From Oxytricha trifallax (lineage: Eukaryota; Ciliophora; Spirotrichea; Sporadotrichida; Oxytrichidae): 64,000 bases of DNA. The stretch lies in assembly GCA_000711775.1 (NCBI GenBank), contig ARYC01000724.1:1-64000 (forward strand), given 5' to 3'. Below the pieces are notes generated by a model. That model did not search any database. It saw nothing but the letters and a program-made list of their open reading frames with translations, and was not told where the DNA came from. The position numbers were made by a program, and so were the translations under genes. This document shows, piece by piece, positions 46,882 to 57,789 of the stretch (positions within the stretch are counted from its first letter, which is position 1; every line of letters begins with the position of its first letter).

Positions 46882-47247
46882 ATGCCATTTAAATTTATCT
46901 TGTATCTTTTTCGTTGCTTACTAAATCTCAAGAAGCTTTTTTTTTACTCAGAAAAAGCAAATCTAGTCATCATTTTATTTATAATTAGCAATTGCTATCG
47001 TTCTGCATTTTTTGTAACCATTCTTACTATATTGTATCCTTCGGTATTGATTAGTTTAGGAGTTATTGCAAACAATTGTGAAAGCTAGCAAGTTATATTG
47101 AGCATGATGCTATCTTCCTTAAATTAGAGCACCTAAATTAGAATTTATAAGAAGAAGGTGTCTGATATTATGGGTGGAGTCATTGGTTTACAGAAGACTA
47201 TAGTATTTATGAATGGAGCTCTGAATCCCAAAATTGCATAATAATGA
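46882..47247 (+). CDS. Small membrane protein of the 7.7-kb transposon
   Basis: ATG 46882 to TGA 47245-47247, 121 codons including several TAA/TAG Gln. Two hydrophobic segments, about residues 28-38 (LVIILFIISN) and 44-61 (FFVTILTILYPSVLISLGVI), then a polar tail with SDIMGGVIGLQKTIVFMNGA. Intact. No family recognised. It is the first gene inside the left terminal repeat, followed by a Glu/Lys-rich repeat stretch. Confidence 0.6.
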
Positions 47248-47274
47248 AGACCACCATGAGTGTTTCTTCTAAAT

Positions 47275-47402
47275 GTGGAGACGAATGACATCGAGAACAC
47301 CGAGAAGTCCAAGGAGAATGAGGAGACTGAGGAGGACAAGAGAAACGAGGAGATCGAGAAGACCAAGGAGGGTTAGAACACTGAGGAAAGTTAGTATTGA
47401 GA
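47275..47402 (+). CDS. Short GAG/AAG-triplet-rich ORF, unidentified
   Basis: An imperfect triplet-like repeat (gag-aac/acc-gag-aag) reads as an acidic protein TNDIENTEKSKENEETEEDK in one frame and as an Arg-rich one (RRMTSRTPRSPRRMRRL) in another. Which frame, if either, is translated cannot be told. It lies between the membrane protein and transposase genes. Confidence 0.3.
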
Positions 47403-47828
47403 ATTCAAAAAAAACTTCTTGCTAGAATGCTTCAAATGTGAACTACTGATGAATTATAACAACTTTTAGACAACAAGTTGGATATTGATGAGCTTATATT
47501 ACAATCTTAATAAATAAATACCTGCTCAACTAAAAGCATTCTTCATGAATGACTCATGAAGAAGTTATACAATAATAAAACAATAAAATTGATTATTCCT
47601 TCTTTAGACAAGACTCATAAAAACAAAATTTGCAAATTAGACAGGAAACCTATGCTAACCCACTAAATGATAAAATAACACATAGACTATAATTAACAAT
47701 AATATCAATTTTTAATTTGAATTCAAAATACTAACCCACTCAATTAACTTTATCCAAGGTTTTCTAATGCTTAATCAACCAGGTGCATTGACCAACTTGC
47801 ATGACTTAATACTGTTTCTCAGATTTAA

Positions 47829-49195
47829 ATGCTTGAATCCAATTTAAGACTCACCAGTCTACTTAAGCTTCAAATTAATTCATAAACTAATTAGCATTTC
47901 TTGCTCTATAATTCAAAAGATTTGTAGATTCTAAAGTTCGTAAGCCTATGCACATATGCAAATCTGAAACTAATGCAAGCTATCCCAAGACAATATAGAA
48001 TTTCTAACGAACTTGAACGCCCTACAAAGTCAGGCAGGATTGACTCTTTCAGAGAGATGCGTGATGTTCACAGAAGGTTTCCCGAGATAAGAATTTCTTT
48101 CTCCAACCTTTCTCGAATTTTAAAGAAAATGGAATAAAGCGGAAGTTTATAAGTATGGGAAAGTATATGAGCCCAGTTTAGAAACTTAAGACACATGGGC
48201 TATTTTTAGAGATAAAATCCTGTATAACCAATGCTCTTTAAGAAGGACGGAAAATAGTTTTCGTTGATGAGGTGATGCTCACTTACTCTATTATTCTAAA
48301 GCAAGATTAAAGCAAATGCAATTGAATATTATTTTGAAAGAGAAGCTACAATTCACGAATGCATAGCGGTAGTTGCGAGGGTATCTCCTGACAGTGGATT
48401 GGAACTATACTACAATTATGATAGATCAGTTGACATTAAAAAGCTCTATGATTTTTTCATAGGATTGTATGAATAAAACATTACTAGTAAGCTTCCTGTC
48501 GTTTTTTACAATTTAAGGGTTTCTAACAGCAAAAGGATCAAAGCGATGACTAAGGAGCTCGACATCATTCTCATTTTCACTCCACCATACTCTCCTCAAT
48601 ATAACCCTATTGAGAACTATTTTTCCATTCTCAAGAATTAGTTTAAGAGAATGAAGATGAAGATTTTTAGACAAGACCAGAAATTTGATGCCAAAAGAAT
48701 CTTGAATTAAGCATTATGTAGCAACGGAATATTGTAGGAATACAATTGATTTGGTAGATAAATTTATAATTAATTAGATAAATACTTAAATTAGTGGCAG
48801 TTAACTTTTTGGAAACCTAGACAATATGATACTTGTTTGAAAGATAATTAAAAAGTAGCTGGACTTTACTATTGGCTGTATCCCTCTATCGCATCCCTAG
48901 AGTGAGATAAATCCAGTTTAATTTTTGGTGATTTGTTTAGATGATTTTAATCCTTTAATTAAAGTCAAGTTTTCTCACTCTAGGGATGCGATAGAGGGGT
49001 ACCGCCAGTAGTAAAGTCCAGCTACTTTTTAATTATCTTTCAAACAAGTATCATATTGTATAGGTTTCCAAAACGTTAACTGCCACTAATTTAAGTATTT
49101 ATCCAATTAATTATAAATTTATATACCAAATCAATTGTATTCCTACAATAGTAAGAGAAATATGCAAGAAAAAATTAAAAAGTTTTGATTTGTGA
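47829..49195 (+). pseudogene. Tc1/IS630-type DDE transposase, damaged, with MITE insertion
   Basis: First ATG 47829 after a TGA at 47802. The N-terminal part is consistent with a helix-turn-helix (ELERPTKSGRIDSFREMRDV, then FSNLSRILKKME). Catalytic domain in changing frames: KIVFVDEVML (first Asp), VVFYNLRVSNSKR (the Asp expected before Asn is Tyr), and FTPPYSPQYNPIENYFSILK with the third residue Glu. Family motif PPYSPxxNPIE is unmistakable. The C-terminus is split by the MITE at 48732-49148; the last codons (REICKKKLKSFDL, TGA 49193-49195) lie beyond it. This copy is inactive. Confidence 0.8.
48732..49148. mobile_element. TA-flanked MITE inside the 7.7-kb transposon
   Basis: Tips TTGTAGGAATACAATTGATT and its inverted copy ending CCTACAA; TA at 48730-48731 and 49149-49150. 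The interior is palindromic (gctggactttactattgg mirrored near 49000-49025). 417 bp, no ORF. Arms nearly identical, so a recent insertion. Confidence 0.9.
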
Positions 49196-49447
49196 TATTA
49201 ATTTAAATTATGCTATTAAAAACTCATATGATAAATTTAATCGCGTTGTTGTTCATCATGCCAGTATCAGATTAATATTCAAATATTGTTGTGTTCATTT
49301 CCATTAGTCGAGCTCCATCACATTGCTCGATACCTTAACTAGCTGAGGCATGCTCTATTCCCCTGAACCACTTAAGTGACAAAACTTTCGGAGGCGACTG
49401 CTTAGGTTTCCTGGCCTTCATTAGCTTAGTTGAAGCTTTCAAGAGCT

Positions 49448-50019
49448 TCATAGTCCTCCCCGATTTATATATTTTATTGAGTTAGAAATAGGGTAAGATA
49501 CTTGAGACAAAGTGATGGCTAATTAGCTGTGAGAACCAATCGTCAGATATGAGAATGAATTCGTCCTTCGATCCTTAACATCCGCGCTGTTTCTGCTTCC
49601 CCTTGACTTGTTAATTGCGTGCGAGAGATACTCCGGCTGAATAGTATTGAGAACATTGAATAAGTATTGCCAGTCTATAGGCTTGGACTTTTTTTCAGGC
49701 AGGTATATGCTCATCAGCTCTTAATCGTCACACACTTTAAAATAAAGCTGTCTTACTGAAAGTTCATCTTTCTTTGGGACCTTCCCCATCTTGATCTAGT
49801 CTATTATCAGAAGTATTATACTTCCCTTAAAAATTAGTCAGAGGTACTCTCTGTTGATACCTTCGATCGATGACATGTATTATCCCACTATAATGTAGGG
49901 GGCAAATTAATTACGAATCTCATTTAGATAAGAGTAGATGTCTACTCTGGACCAAAACTACCCCCAAGCTCGTTAGGAGAGATATTAAAGATGCTGTCTT
50001 CAGCTTAGGTTTCGCTCAT
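49448..50019 (-). CDS. Homologue of the TBE 22 kDa protein
   Basis: Minus strand, ATG ending 50019 (MSETQAEDSIFNISQRAWGQ), TGA at 49448-49450, 190 codons, the same size as the TBE protein. Alignable motifs: YIIVGQYMSSIEGINREYL (TBE: YYVVGLFQPTMEGTKISFL), CDDQELMSIYLPEKK (TBE: MNDPEISLYLPTKK), WQYLFNVLNTIQPEYLSHAI (TBE: YFFGILATIKGDYLKEII). One in-frame TGA near residue 57; otherwise intact. Function unknown, but its presence beside DDE transposases of two different transposon families suggests a common role in transposition or excision. Confidence 0.8.
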
Positions 50020-50431
50020 CTGGAATTGCTGAAATGATATTTTGAGAAATTGTCTCCATAAATGATATTCCCTATAGCCAATTAAAAAATATATTACTCG
50101 CATTAACTATAAGAAAAACAGGGAGTTTAGTCGTAATGATAATTGAGAATGTGAAAAGATTTTAACTAGTATAAATTTTCTAAAAGAATAGGGGGGTCTT
50201 GGTGATTTTTCCCCAAAATATGAATTTTTTGCTGTGATTTATAGTTTTTCTGTGATAAATCACATTTTTAATTGGATTTTGTTATTTTTTTGGAAAAAAA
50301 TTTTATTGTCATTTTTTTTACTGATTCCTCCCATTATATTTTCACATTCAATGCAGATGCTTATATTAAAATAAAGCGATTTTTATTAAAGAATTTATAG
50401 GTTTAAAAAATCACAGATTCACAATTTCAAA

Positions 50432-53084
50432 ATGAGCTCCTCTTAAAGTTCAATCTACGATAGAGATGATTCTCGCTTTCAATCTAAAGTATCATCAACC
50501 AAGTCTGTGCACTCTGTAAAATAAAAACCATCGGCAGATCTTAATAAAAGAGACTAGAAATCTCGATTCAAGGAAGATTCGACGAGAAGTAAACAGTCCT
50601 ACGCTGAGTTCAAAAAGTATTATGATCAATCACAGACCAAGGACCTGTGCGCTGAGTCAAAATCAGCTCTTGGTGTGATAATCAATAACTTTCAAAAAAC
50701 AAACAAGGACATTCAAGATCATCCAAGGCTACTTGAGTATATCTTTAAAGCTTGTTAAAAATTTTATCCATGTGAAGAGATAATCTTTAAAAAGAGCTCT
50801 GCTAAGATGAAATATTAAGGAAGAATCACATCTCCAAAAAAGAGGATCAACTTTAGAATTGTCAGCACTGATTGACAAAGGTTTCTCTAAATCTAGATCC
50901 AAATCCTCGAACGAGAGCTCTCAATAACCCAATTAATCTTTAGCTGACGTTTCTAAGCTATCGCATTTCGCCATCCAGCACTTTGCTGATCTTGATGAGG
51001 GTTTTCAGCTCAAAATAATCTATAAGTTGAATTAGTGTCTCATCTCAGATAATGAATTTTACAATAATTGTTTGGAAGCTTTTACCATCAACAAAAACAT
51101 ATAATTGAAATGTTCAAAAATAGAGAGATCCAGCTAATCGAAAAGGAACTTAAAAATTACACCTAATCCCAGATTCTTAAGTTCCACTTGACAGCTTCTT
51201 CTATCATAAAAGAGTTATCATTAGAGGACCAGAACCTCATTCATACACTCTTCCCAAATTTGAAATACAGCGTTGATACTCAAATATTTGATAAGTCAGA
51301 GAAAACTTTGTTAGGCATTATGGCATCGCCAATAAATAGAAACTTAAAAGATAGCAACTTGCCAATGACCATGGGATTAGTTGGTTTATTGTTAGAACTA
51401 AACTCACTATCATCATTAAAAACCATATCCTCACCAGAGAGTATTTATATCTTTCAAAAATTCCTTATAAAGAATGGTTTCAATGAAAATGAAGCTTGAC
51501 TTATAGAAAAATTCAAAGAAATTTTTCTCTATAAAGACTTCATACCAGCTATTAAAAAAATAATTAATTTACAGAGAGGACCTGATTGCTATGATTTCAA
51601 TTTCATAGGTAAATCAGGATCCTTCCAGCATGCTAAGCGAGCTCATAGGTATATTTTCATAGAGGATGATACTTTTGTCAATGCTCTCTAAGCGTTCGCA
51701 CATTATTCTACAAATAAAGCGGCTAGTTGTGATACTTTAATCTGTCAAAGACTTAGAGCTTTATTAGTTAGAGTAGATCTTTAGTTAGGATTAGGCTTCA
51801 TAGATGAGCCGATTAAGCAAGCTGTAATCTTGTTCTTAAAATGCAAAAAGTTAACCTGATATTGAGCGCAAAATTTAGGTAGTTTAGTAGGAATTTTTGA
51901 AAATTTCAATCGCTGATAATTTAGTCCCTATTGATGAGCTTTACAGATGCTCACAATAAATGGAGGAAACGTGCCAAGACTACAAACACTCAGTCTATCA
52001 ATCAACAATAGCTGCAATAACTTTGAGCCAGTAACAGAATAGCATTTAGATTTTGATGCCTACTGCTCTGGTAAAACTTGGGTCTAGGGACTTTTGACTT
52101 GTTATTGGATTCAACACGGCAAGAAAGTTCTAATAATAGTTCAGGATTAAATCCTGAAACTACAAACATAGAGATTTCTTCAACCTCTATGAATTCATCT
52201 GCAAATAGAAAGTTTCGACAATTTTTACAAAACTAAGAGGTCTTATGATATTCTAATCATAGATGAACTTGATTGGATTGCGTGGAAGCATCATTTTCTC
52301 CATCATTATGGCAAAATGCATGGTCTGTGAGATTTAGGATTAAGTAAGTCATACATGTTCAGCGCTACTTGCGACTAAGGGATTCTAAGAGTGCTAGCCC
52401 AAGTTTGTATTAAACCAAAAATTTTGAAGTAAAAGCCAATACAAACTTTTAATTGAACTGAGCCAAGATTAAAGTGGGGAAGTAATCATTTGCTCATGTG
52501 AAGAAAAGAGATGGAAATTATTAAAGAAAGAGATAGAAGAATTGTGCCTCTCTGCTCCAACTAAGATTTTCTGCAATGATCATGAGAAACACACTGTAGA
52601 AAACATGATAACCCAAATGGATGAAATTAAAGTAAAAATGAGTATCTCGCAAGCAACTCTAAAGGAAATTCAATCGTGGTAAATGGGATATTGATTCTTG
52701 GGCATAATGAAAGTTATGGATACAAAATTAGATTCAGAAACGATGCCTCAGTGCTAATAGCATGCGATATCGATTAAGATAGTCAAAATCTAAATGAGAG
52801 GCAGGAGTTCGCGGAGTATGGGAGCATTGAAGTCAAAATATTTTCCTATATCCACGCAGCCAAAGTAACAGATTTTATATAAGATGAAATATATGTCAAT
52901 CGAAAAGCTCGACTAGCTTGAGCAGCTAGTAGCTCACATCTATAAAAGTCGATTCAGCAAAGTGCTTTTAGAAGCAATATCAGATGCCTAAAAGGAGTAT
53001 GATGTAATTGAGAGCCTTGAAGACTTGAAGATATTGATAGGCAATGCTGCCAATAAGAAGCTTTCTCAAAACGTTATAAATTGA
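50432..53084 (+). pseudogene. Superfamily-2 helicase of the 7.7-kb transposon
   Basis: ATG 50432 (MSSSQSSIYDRDDSRFQSKV) to TGA 53082-53084, about 880 codons. A Ser/Lys-rich N-terminal 150 residues, then a long helical region (51190-51850), then helicase motifs: I, IQILMPT / SGKTW (52055-52080, one base short of PTGSGKT); II, YDILIIDELDW; III, SYMFSATCDQG; IV-like, EEVIICSCEEKRWKLL; V, ASVLIACDIDQ. Motif VI is not clear. Several frame changes and a few in-frame TGAs, so this copy is dead, but long stretches are intact. Helicases are not part of TBE or ordinary Tc1/mariner elements. Confidence 0.75.
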
Positions 53085-53438
53085 AATAAAGTTGGTCGAC
53101 TTTCAAAGCATATATATCCATAAATATTATCAAGGAATGTTGATCATAAATATAGATATTCACTAAAATCATAACGATTTTAGCTAACTGTACGGTTTGA
53201 GATTAAAATTTTTTTTATATTAAGGCGTAATTTTAACAAATTGTACAATTTGTACAGTGTACGATTTGAGATTAAAGTTTTTAATAAATCATTTGTAAAA
53301 GTGAATGCAAGAGGAGTGATAAATATTAATAATTAAATATAAAAATTAAAATTAAAAAAATTAATGTTGAAATAAGTAGAGAGAAGTCTCTCATAAAATA
53401 AGTGGCTTATGGTGTTCAGGTACAACTTTCATTAATCG

Positions 53439-53675
53439 ATGGAGAAACAGCTACAAGGTCTGGCTATTAAAGATATAGAACGCCACATCTTTGTGCTCGA
53501 AATAAACACTGATTAGGTAAAGGAAACCTATACTCAAGTAGTTGAGGCAATTTCAAGTGCAACCACTAGAATTAGACACTGCATCCAATAAATCTAAAAT
53601 ACAATAGCCCAATCATAAGGTTTAAAAAGCGTCAAGTGGTTTCCATATCAAATCAACTTTTCTTGCAATAAATGA
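53439..53675 (+). CDS. Small ORF, 78 codons, unidentified
   Basis: ATG 53439 to TGA 53673-53675: MEKQLQGLAIKDIERHIFVL, INTDQVKETYTQVVEAISSA, then Gln-rich. Helical, probably coiled-coil. The stop overlaps the ATG of the next ORF (ATGA at 53672). Confidence 0.5.
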
Positions 53676-53824
53676 GTGATCTTGACATAAAGTCATTTGA
53701 AACAAGGATTCTGAAGGCTGAATTCACAGGTCATATATGTGGAGAAGATGATAAGTTCCCTTTCAATGAGGTCGAGCTCGCAATGTACTTTATTTAGACA
53801 GCGATTGATAGAAGAAGGGAATGA
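53672..53824 (+). CDS. Small ORF, 50 codons, unidentified
   Basis: ATG 53672 overlapping the previous stop; TGA 53822-53824. MSDLDIKSFETRILKAEFTG, FPFNEVELAMYFIQTAIDRR. May be one gene with its neighbours, separated by frameshifts. Confidence 0.45.
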
Positions 53825-53831
53825 ATAATTG

Positions 53832-54081
53832 ATGGCAGAGCAGCAAACATTCTCAGCTGACTCTTATGTGGACAAGATAGACAAGAATATTTAAAACGAG
53901 AATGAACAAATGCACTTAGCCAGTAATTTAGCTTAAATATTTTTAATAATTTTAAAAGATTTTTTATATTTATCGCTCCTCATGCATTCACTTTGTACAA
54001 ATGATTTTTTAAAAAAAACTTTAATCTCAAACCGTACACTGCACGAATTGTGCGATTTGGTCAAAATTAATTATAATAACT
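53832..54081 (+). CDS. Small ORF, unidentified
   Basis: ATG 53832: MAEQQTFSADSYVDKIDKNI, NENEQMHLASNLA, then running into the internal repeat. The protein-like part ends near 53935; the end is uncertain. Confidence 0.35.
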
Positions 54082-54376
54082 GAATTAAATTACAAATACA
54101 CTAAATATAATTAGTATTAAATGCAAATGTAGTTAGTGGCAGTTAATATAAATTACTATTACACTTGTATTTTTATTTTTTAATTTCACCAAATCAATTA
54201 TACTTTAGCAATAGTTGTTAAATAGTAAACCTTAATTATTTTTAAAATAACAAACAATTCATATAAATGGAATAATTTGAAAGATTCAAAAGAATTACAA
54301 ATATGATTTTTTTATAGATAATCAGGAAATAATATAAATTTTATTTTCTGTTAAAAGTAAAAATATTGAAATCATA

Positions 54377-54740
54377 TTGTAGGAATACATTTGAATATGG
54401 AAAATATATAAAATTAATAATTAAATATTTATAATTTGAGGCAGTTAACTTTCTCGACGAAACCTAGACAATATGCTACTTAATTGATTGAGAATTATAA
54501 ATCAGATGGACTTTACTATCGAAAGAATACCTCTATCCCATTCTTATAGCGAGATAACTTGATTTTAATTATTACATTAAAATTAATTGAAAAAAAATCA
54601 CCAGAATATTAACTCAAGTTTTCTCGCTATAAGAATGCGATAGAAAAGTAGTATGGGCTTAGAGAAAGTTAAATGCCACGAATTTCAATAATTTTAAATT
54701 AAATTTTAATTCATTTTGAAATTCAAATGTATTCCTACAA
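54377..54740. mobile_element. TA-flanked MITE, copy 6
   Basis: Tips TTGTAGGAATACATTTGAAT and inverted ...GTATTCCTACAA; TA on both sides. 364 bp, slightly shorter than its relatives. Lies 165 bp right of the 7.7-kb transposon. Confidence 0.85.
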
Positions 54741-55760
54741 TATCAATAATATATATTCCCGCTATATCACAGAAATCTTTGAAGCATATAGGTTTTCGAG
54801 AGTTAACATTTAGGATAAAAATAATAAAAATTGTTTTAGTAAATTATAATTAATAAATAAATTGTTTCAACTTTATTTATCAGAAAAAATAGCTATAATA
54901 TGGAAAATGTACCCTTTAATAATTATATTTTTATTATTTAAACTGAAAGACTTTTTAACCTAAAAATGCCGCACATAAGCAACATAATCAAGGAAGTTGC
55001 GAGTAATAGTTTATTATTATAGATACTCTAATACAATGAATTAAAAATAAAATTGCAAATATATTCCACATGGTTTTTTTAATTTTATGTTATTGTAATA
55101 ATCAGACTGCAAAACCCCTGAAGTTGTTTGATCGAGTTTTTGATTGATAAAAGTAGACTATTAACGCATACTTTATAAAGGTTTTAATAGGGTTTATGTA
55201 GGGGTTGAATGATTAAATATTAGTAATTTAAGTTAGTATATACGAGGTTTGGGGTCAGTTTATGACAGTGAGTATATAGATTATTTTTTTAAGTTGCGTT
55301 ATAGATGTAATAATTATAGCAATCAACTCAAATCTATTCTAAATTACACGTCTATAGCAAGGCTGCTCCATAAACCTCCAACAACTGTTATGTCTAACAG
55401 TCTATTAGCATTAAATTTAAAGAGATAGCATCTTAACTCTAAGCTTAAGAGATCTAAAAATTTTAGCAGCATCATATCGATTATCTTATTAATAATAACT
55501 CTTAAATACTGCGCTCATTTCTCTCTCACCTAGAGGGCAGTGATGTTTCATCGACAATTTCCTGATCTTCAAATCTCTGCTTAGTCTATAGCTAAAATTT
55601 ATGAAAAGAATGGAATATCTTACAAGACAGTCAATCGCATTCAAAACCCCCAAAACCCCTTAATGAGGTTTATAAGTGTTTTGATTTGTAGGGAATTTGT
55701 TAGGGGTTGGGGTTATTAATAGGTTTTATGTGAAATTTATAGTAAATGTATTTTATTTAA

Positions 55761-57410
55761 TCACTCAAAATGCACTTTTGGATCATGTGGGAGTGGTCTG
55801 AAGTTTATTTTACTTAACCACAACTCTATATACTATATTGATATGTCTGATCTTGAGTTTGGTTTTATTATTATTGACTCTGCCATTTGCTTCATTGATT
55901 GAGGCACTCTTGTTTTTTCAATAAATTGCTTTATTCTTTGCCTTGCATCCTTCTCGCACCTTGTAGAGTAGTAATCGTTGCGAGGCATATCGCACTCTAT
56001 TATTATTGCTGCTAAAGCCCACACATCCCACTGTAAGTCTCCATCTCTACAGTCTTCTCTTTCTGGATAATAACCAGGAGTTCCCATTACACTTCCAAGT
56101 CTTGACACTTCCACTCTTAAGGCTCTGTTGAAATCAATAATTGTTACTGTTACTGGTGAAAAGTTCAACATTATATTCATGAAATTTTCTAAATAAAGTG
56201 AATTGTTTTAAATAATAAATTAGTAATAATAGTAATAGTAAATGTAGTAATAGAAAATGTATATCTAAAAAACGTTTCATCATCTTTATAATTTCCTTTG
56301 TAAATTCTTCCATCTTTCCATTTGTAAACACCATAACCTGTTTTTCAAGCAGCTCTGCGAAGTCTTTGTCTTTCGTCGTCACACGTCTCACTGAGGAGGT
56401 ACACTAAAAAATAAAATATTTAGATATGTTTTTTGTAACTTACATTTAATGTGAGTGCACAGTCAACTTCTGCGTCTGATCATTTTCATTTTTGATTATT
56501 ACTAATTTATTATTTAAAACAATTCACTTTATTTGAAAATTTCATGATTCTCAGGCTTGAGATCTCTGTGAACAAAGCCTAACATATGAAGCTCTTTGAT
56601 ACCTTGTATAGCTTAGGTTGATATTAATGCAAGCTATCGATGATTTCTTTGATCAGTTATGAAATCTCTGATTGTCATCTCAAAGAGTGGTAGTCTGAAA
56701 GATACATGATCTTTGGCTAGGAGAACAGCATCTAGCTTTATTAAGTATTTGCATTCTATAAACTTGGCCTGAGTGAGTACTTAATACTCATTAGTAAACT
56801 CCATTTAATATTTATCATCACTAAGGAGATAGTTGAAAGGATATACCTTGTAAGCATACTGATGATCCTTAATAACTTTCTTCTCATAGGAGTCCTCCAG
56901 AATTAGGTAGCTTTAGAGAGAAGTATCTAAATCAATCTATGCTAGTACTTGAATTTTCTTGTATTATATCTTAATCATGATTTTAGTGACCTCTGATGCT
57001 AAGAGGTTGCGTGCAATCCTCACATACTCTGATTCGCTTGCTTGTTAAAGCTCAGCAGCTTAAAGAGGTTCCCTTGCTTTTCTTTTGTTGAGCAACTTCA
57101 GTTGAGTGTCTTAATTTTCAACTTCTTTCTCTTTCTTGTGGGCTTTTAAAAGATGTTTCTTTAAGTATCTTGTATGAGAGTACTGCTTATGGCACTCAAA
57201 GCAATCATACTTTCCATCAACTTTGTCATGCTTTAAGTATACAGTAGGCTTAGCTTCCTTATGGACCTTCATATGTCTGTACCAGCTTGATTTATGAGCA
57301 AAATCTCTCTCACATAGCTCACAAAAATAGACTTCAGCTTCTTCAGTTTGTATAGGAATTTCATTAATACCTTTCTCCTCCTCTCTGTCTCCCACACATT
57401 TGTTTGCCAT
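55761..57410 (-). CDS. TBE-D 57 kDa C2H2 zinc-finger/kinase protein, interrupted only by an insert
   Basis: ATG ending 57410 (MANKCVGDREEEKGINEIPI), TGA at 55761-55763. Finger 1 CELCERDFAHKSSWYRHMKVH; finger 2 CFECHKQYSHTRYLKKH. Charged linker. Kinase-like domain: LDAVLLAKDHVSFRLPLFEM, GFVHRDLKPEN, then the 369-bp insert, then IMLNFSP, IIDFNRALR, MGTPGYYPER, WDVWALAAIIIECDMPRN, PHDPKVHFE. HRD present, DFG is DFN. No other break was found in ciliate code. Accessory TBE protein of unknown role. Confidence 0.85.
56178..56546 (-). mobile_element. 369-bp inverted-repeat element with an intron-bearing coding core
   Basis: Tips CATGAAATTTTC... and ...GAAATTTCATG, inverted over about 55 bp; ATT duplicated at 56175-56177 and 56547-56549. 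The minus-strand core is GC-richer and reads SDAEVDCALTLN, a 40-nt intron (56404-56443, GTAAG...TAG), then RRVTTKDKDFAELLEKQVMV and KMEEFTKEIIKMMKR. No start or stop codon belongs to it. Likely captured host sequence. Confidence 0.7.
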
Positions 57411-57789
57411 TTATTTTCTATTATTAATATCTATTTTTAATAACAGAGACCTCAAGTGATAGCTCTGGTAGTTCCTTATGAGAGTTCATCTCACAGCTAT
57501 CACACTTTTTATTGACGCCAAAGGTAAGTCTCATTTAGTTTGATGGAAGTGCTGTTGTTTTTCTTAAAATGTTAGCGCTCATATTTAAATTTGAATTTAA
57601 AATTATAAAACTGCTTCTATAACTGAGAGCTTATACGAGAGCTTTGCAAGCCTACAAGTTTCAAGGGAAGTTCTTAGAGTATAAGAGAAGAAATATGAGT
57701 GTTAAGAGACAACCCAGCTCTAAATATAGATGAGGAAGTAACCATTTTAACTTTCAATTATAAGTTGATTATAGCACGTACCGATTTAG

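Larger units (their letters stand above)
53232..54066. repeat. Internal inverted repeat bounding the small-ORF cassette
   Basis: 53232-53337 is repeated inverted at 53955-54066 (shared: gtacggtttgagattaaag, atgcatgaggagcgataaat-like). The outer part is the inner end of the right terminal repeat, so part of the terminal repeat is present a third time facing inward. It encloses the three small ORFs. Confidence 0.7.
46520..54211. mobile_element. 7.7-kb DNA transposon with helicase and TBE-22kDa homologue
   Basis: Terminal inverted repeats: 46520-46693 matches the inverted 54040-54211, starting TTGCTAAAGTATGATTGATT and ending with its inverted counterpart. TA lies on both sides (46518-46519, 54212-54213), the Tc1/mariner target duplication. 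Gene order: membrane protein (plus), acidic/basic repeat stretch, DDE transposase (plus, damaged), 22 kDa homologue (minus), SF2 helicase (plus, damaged), small ORFs (plus). A 417-bp MITE is inserted at 48732. Not a TBE: tips, target duplication and gene content differ. An insert-free copy would be about 7.28 kb. Confidence 0.85.

Noticed and set aside
47145-47366. Minus-strand Ser-rich ORF
   Set aside because: Antisense of the Glu/Lys triplet-repeat stretch and the membrane-protein gene end.
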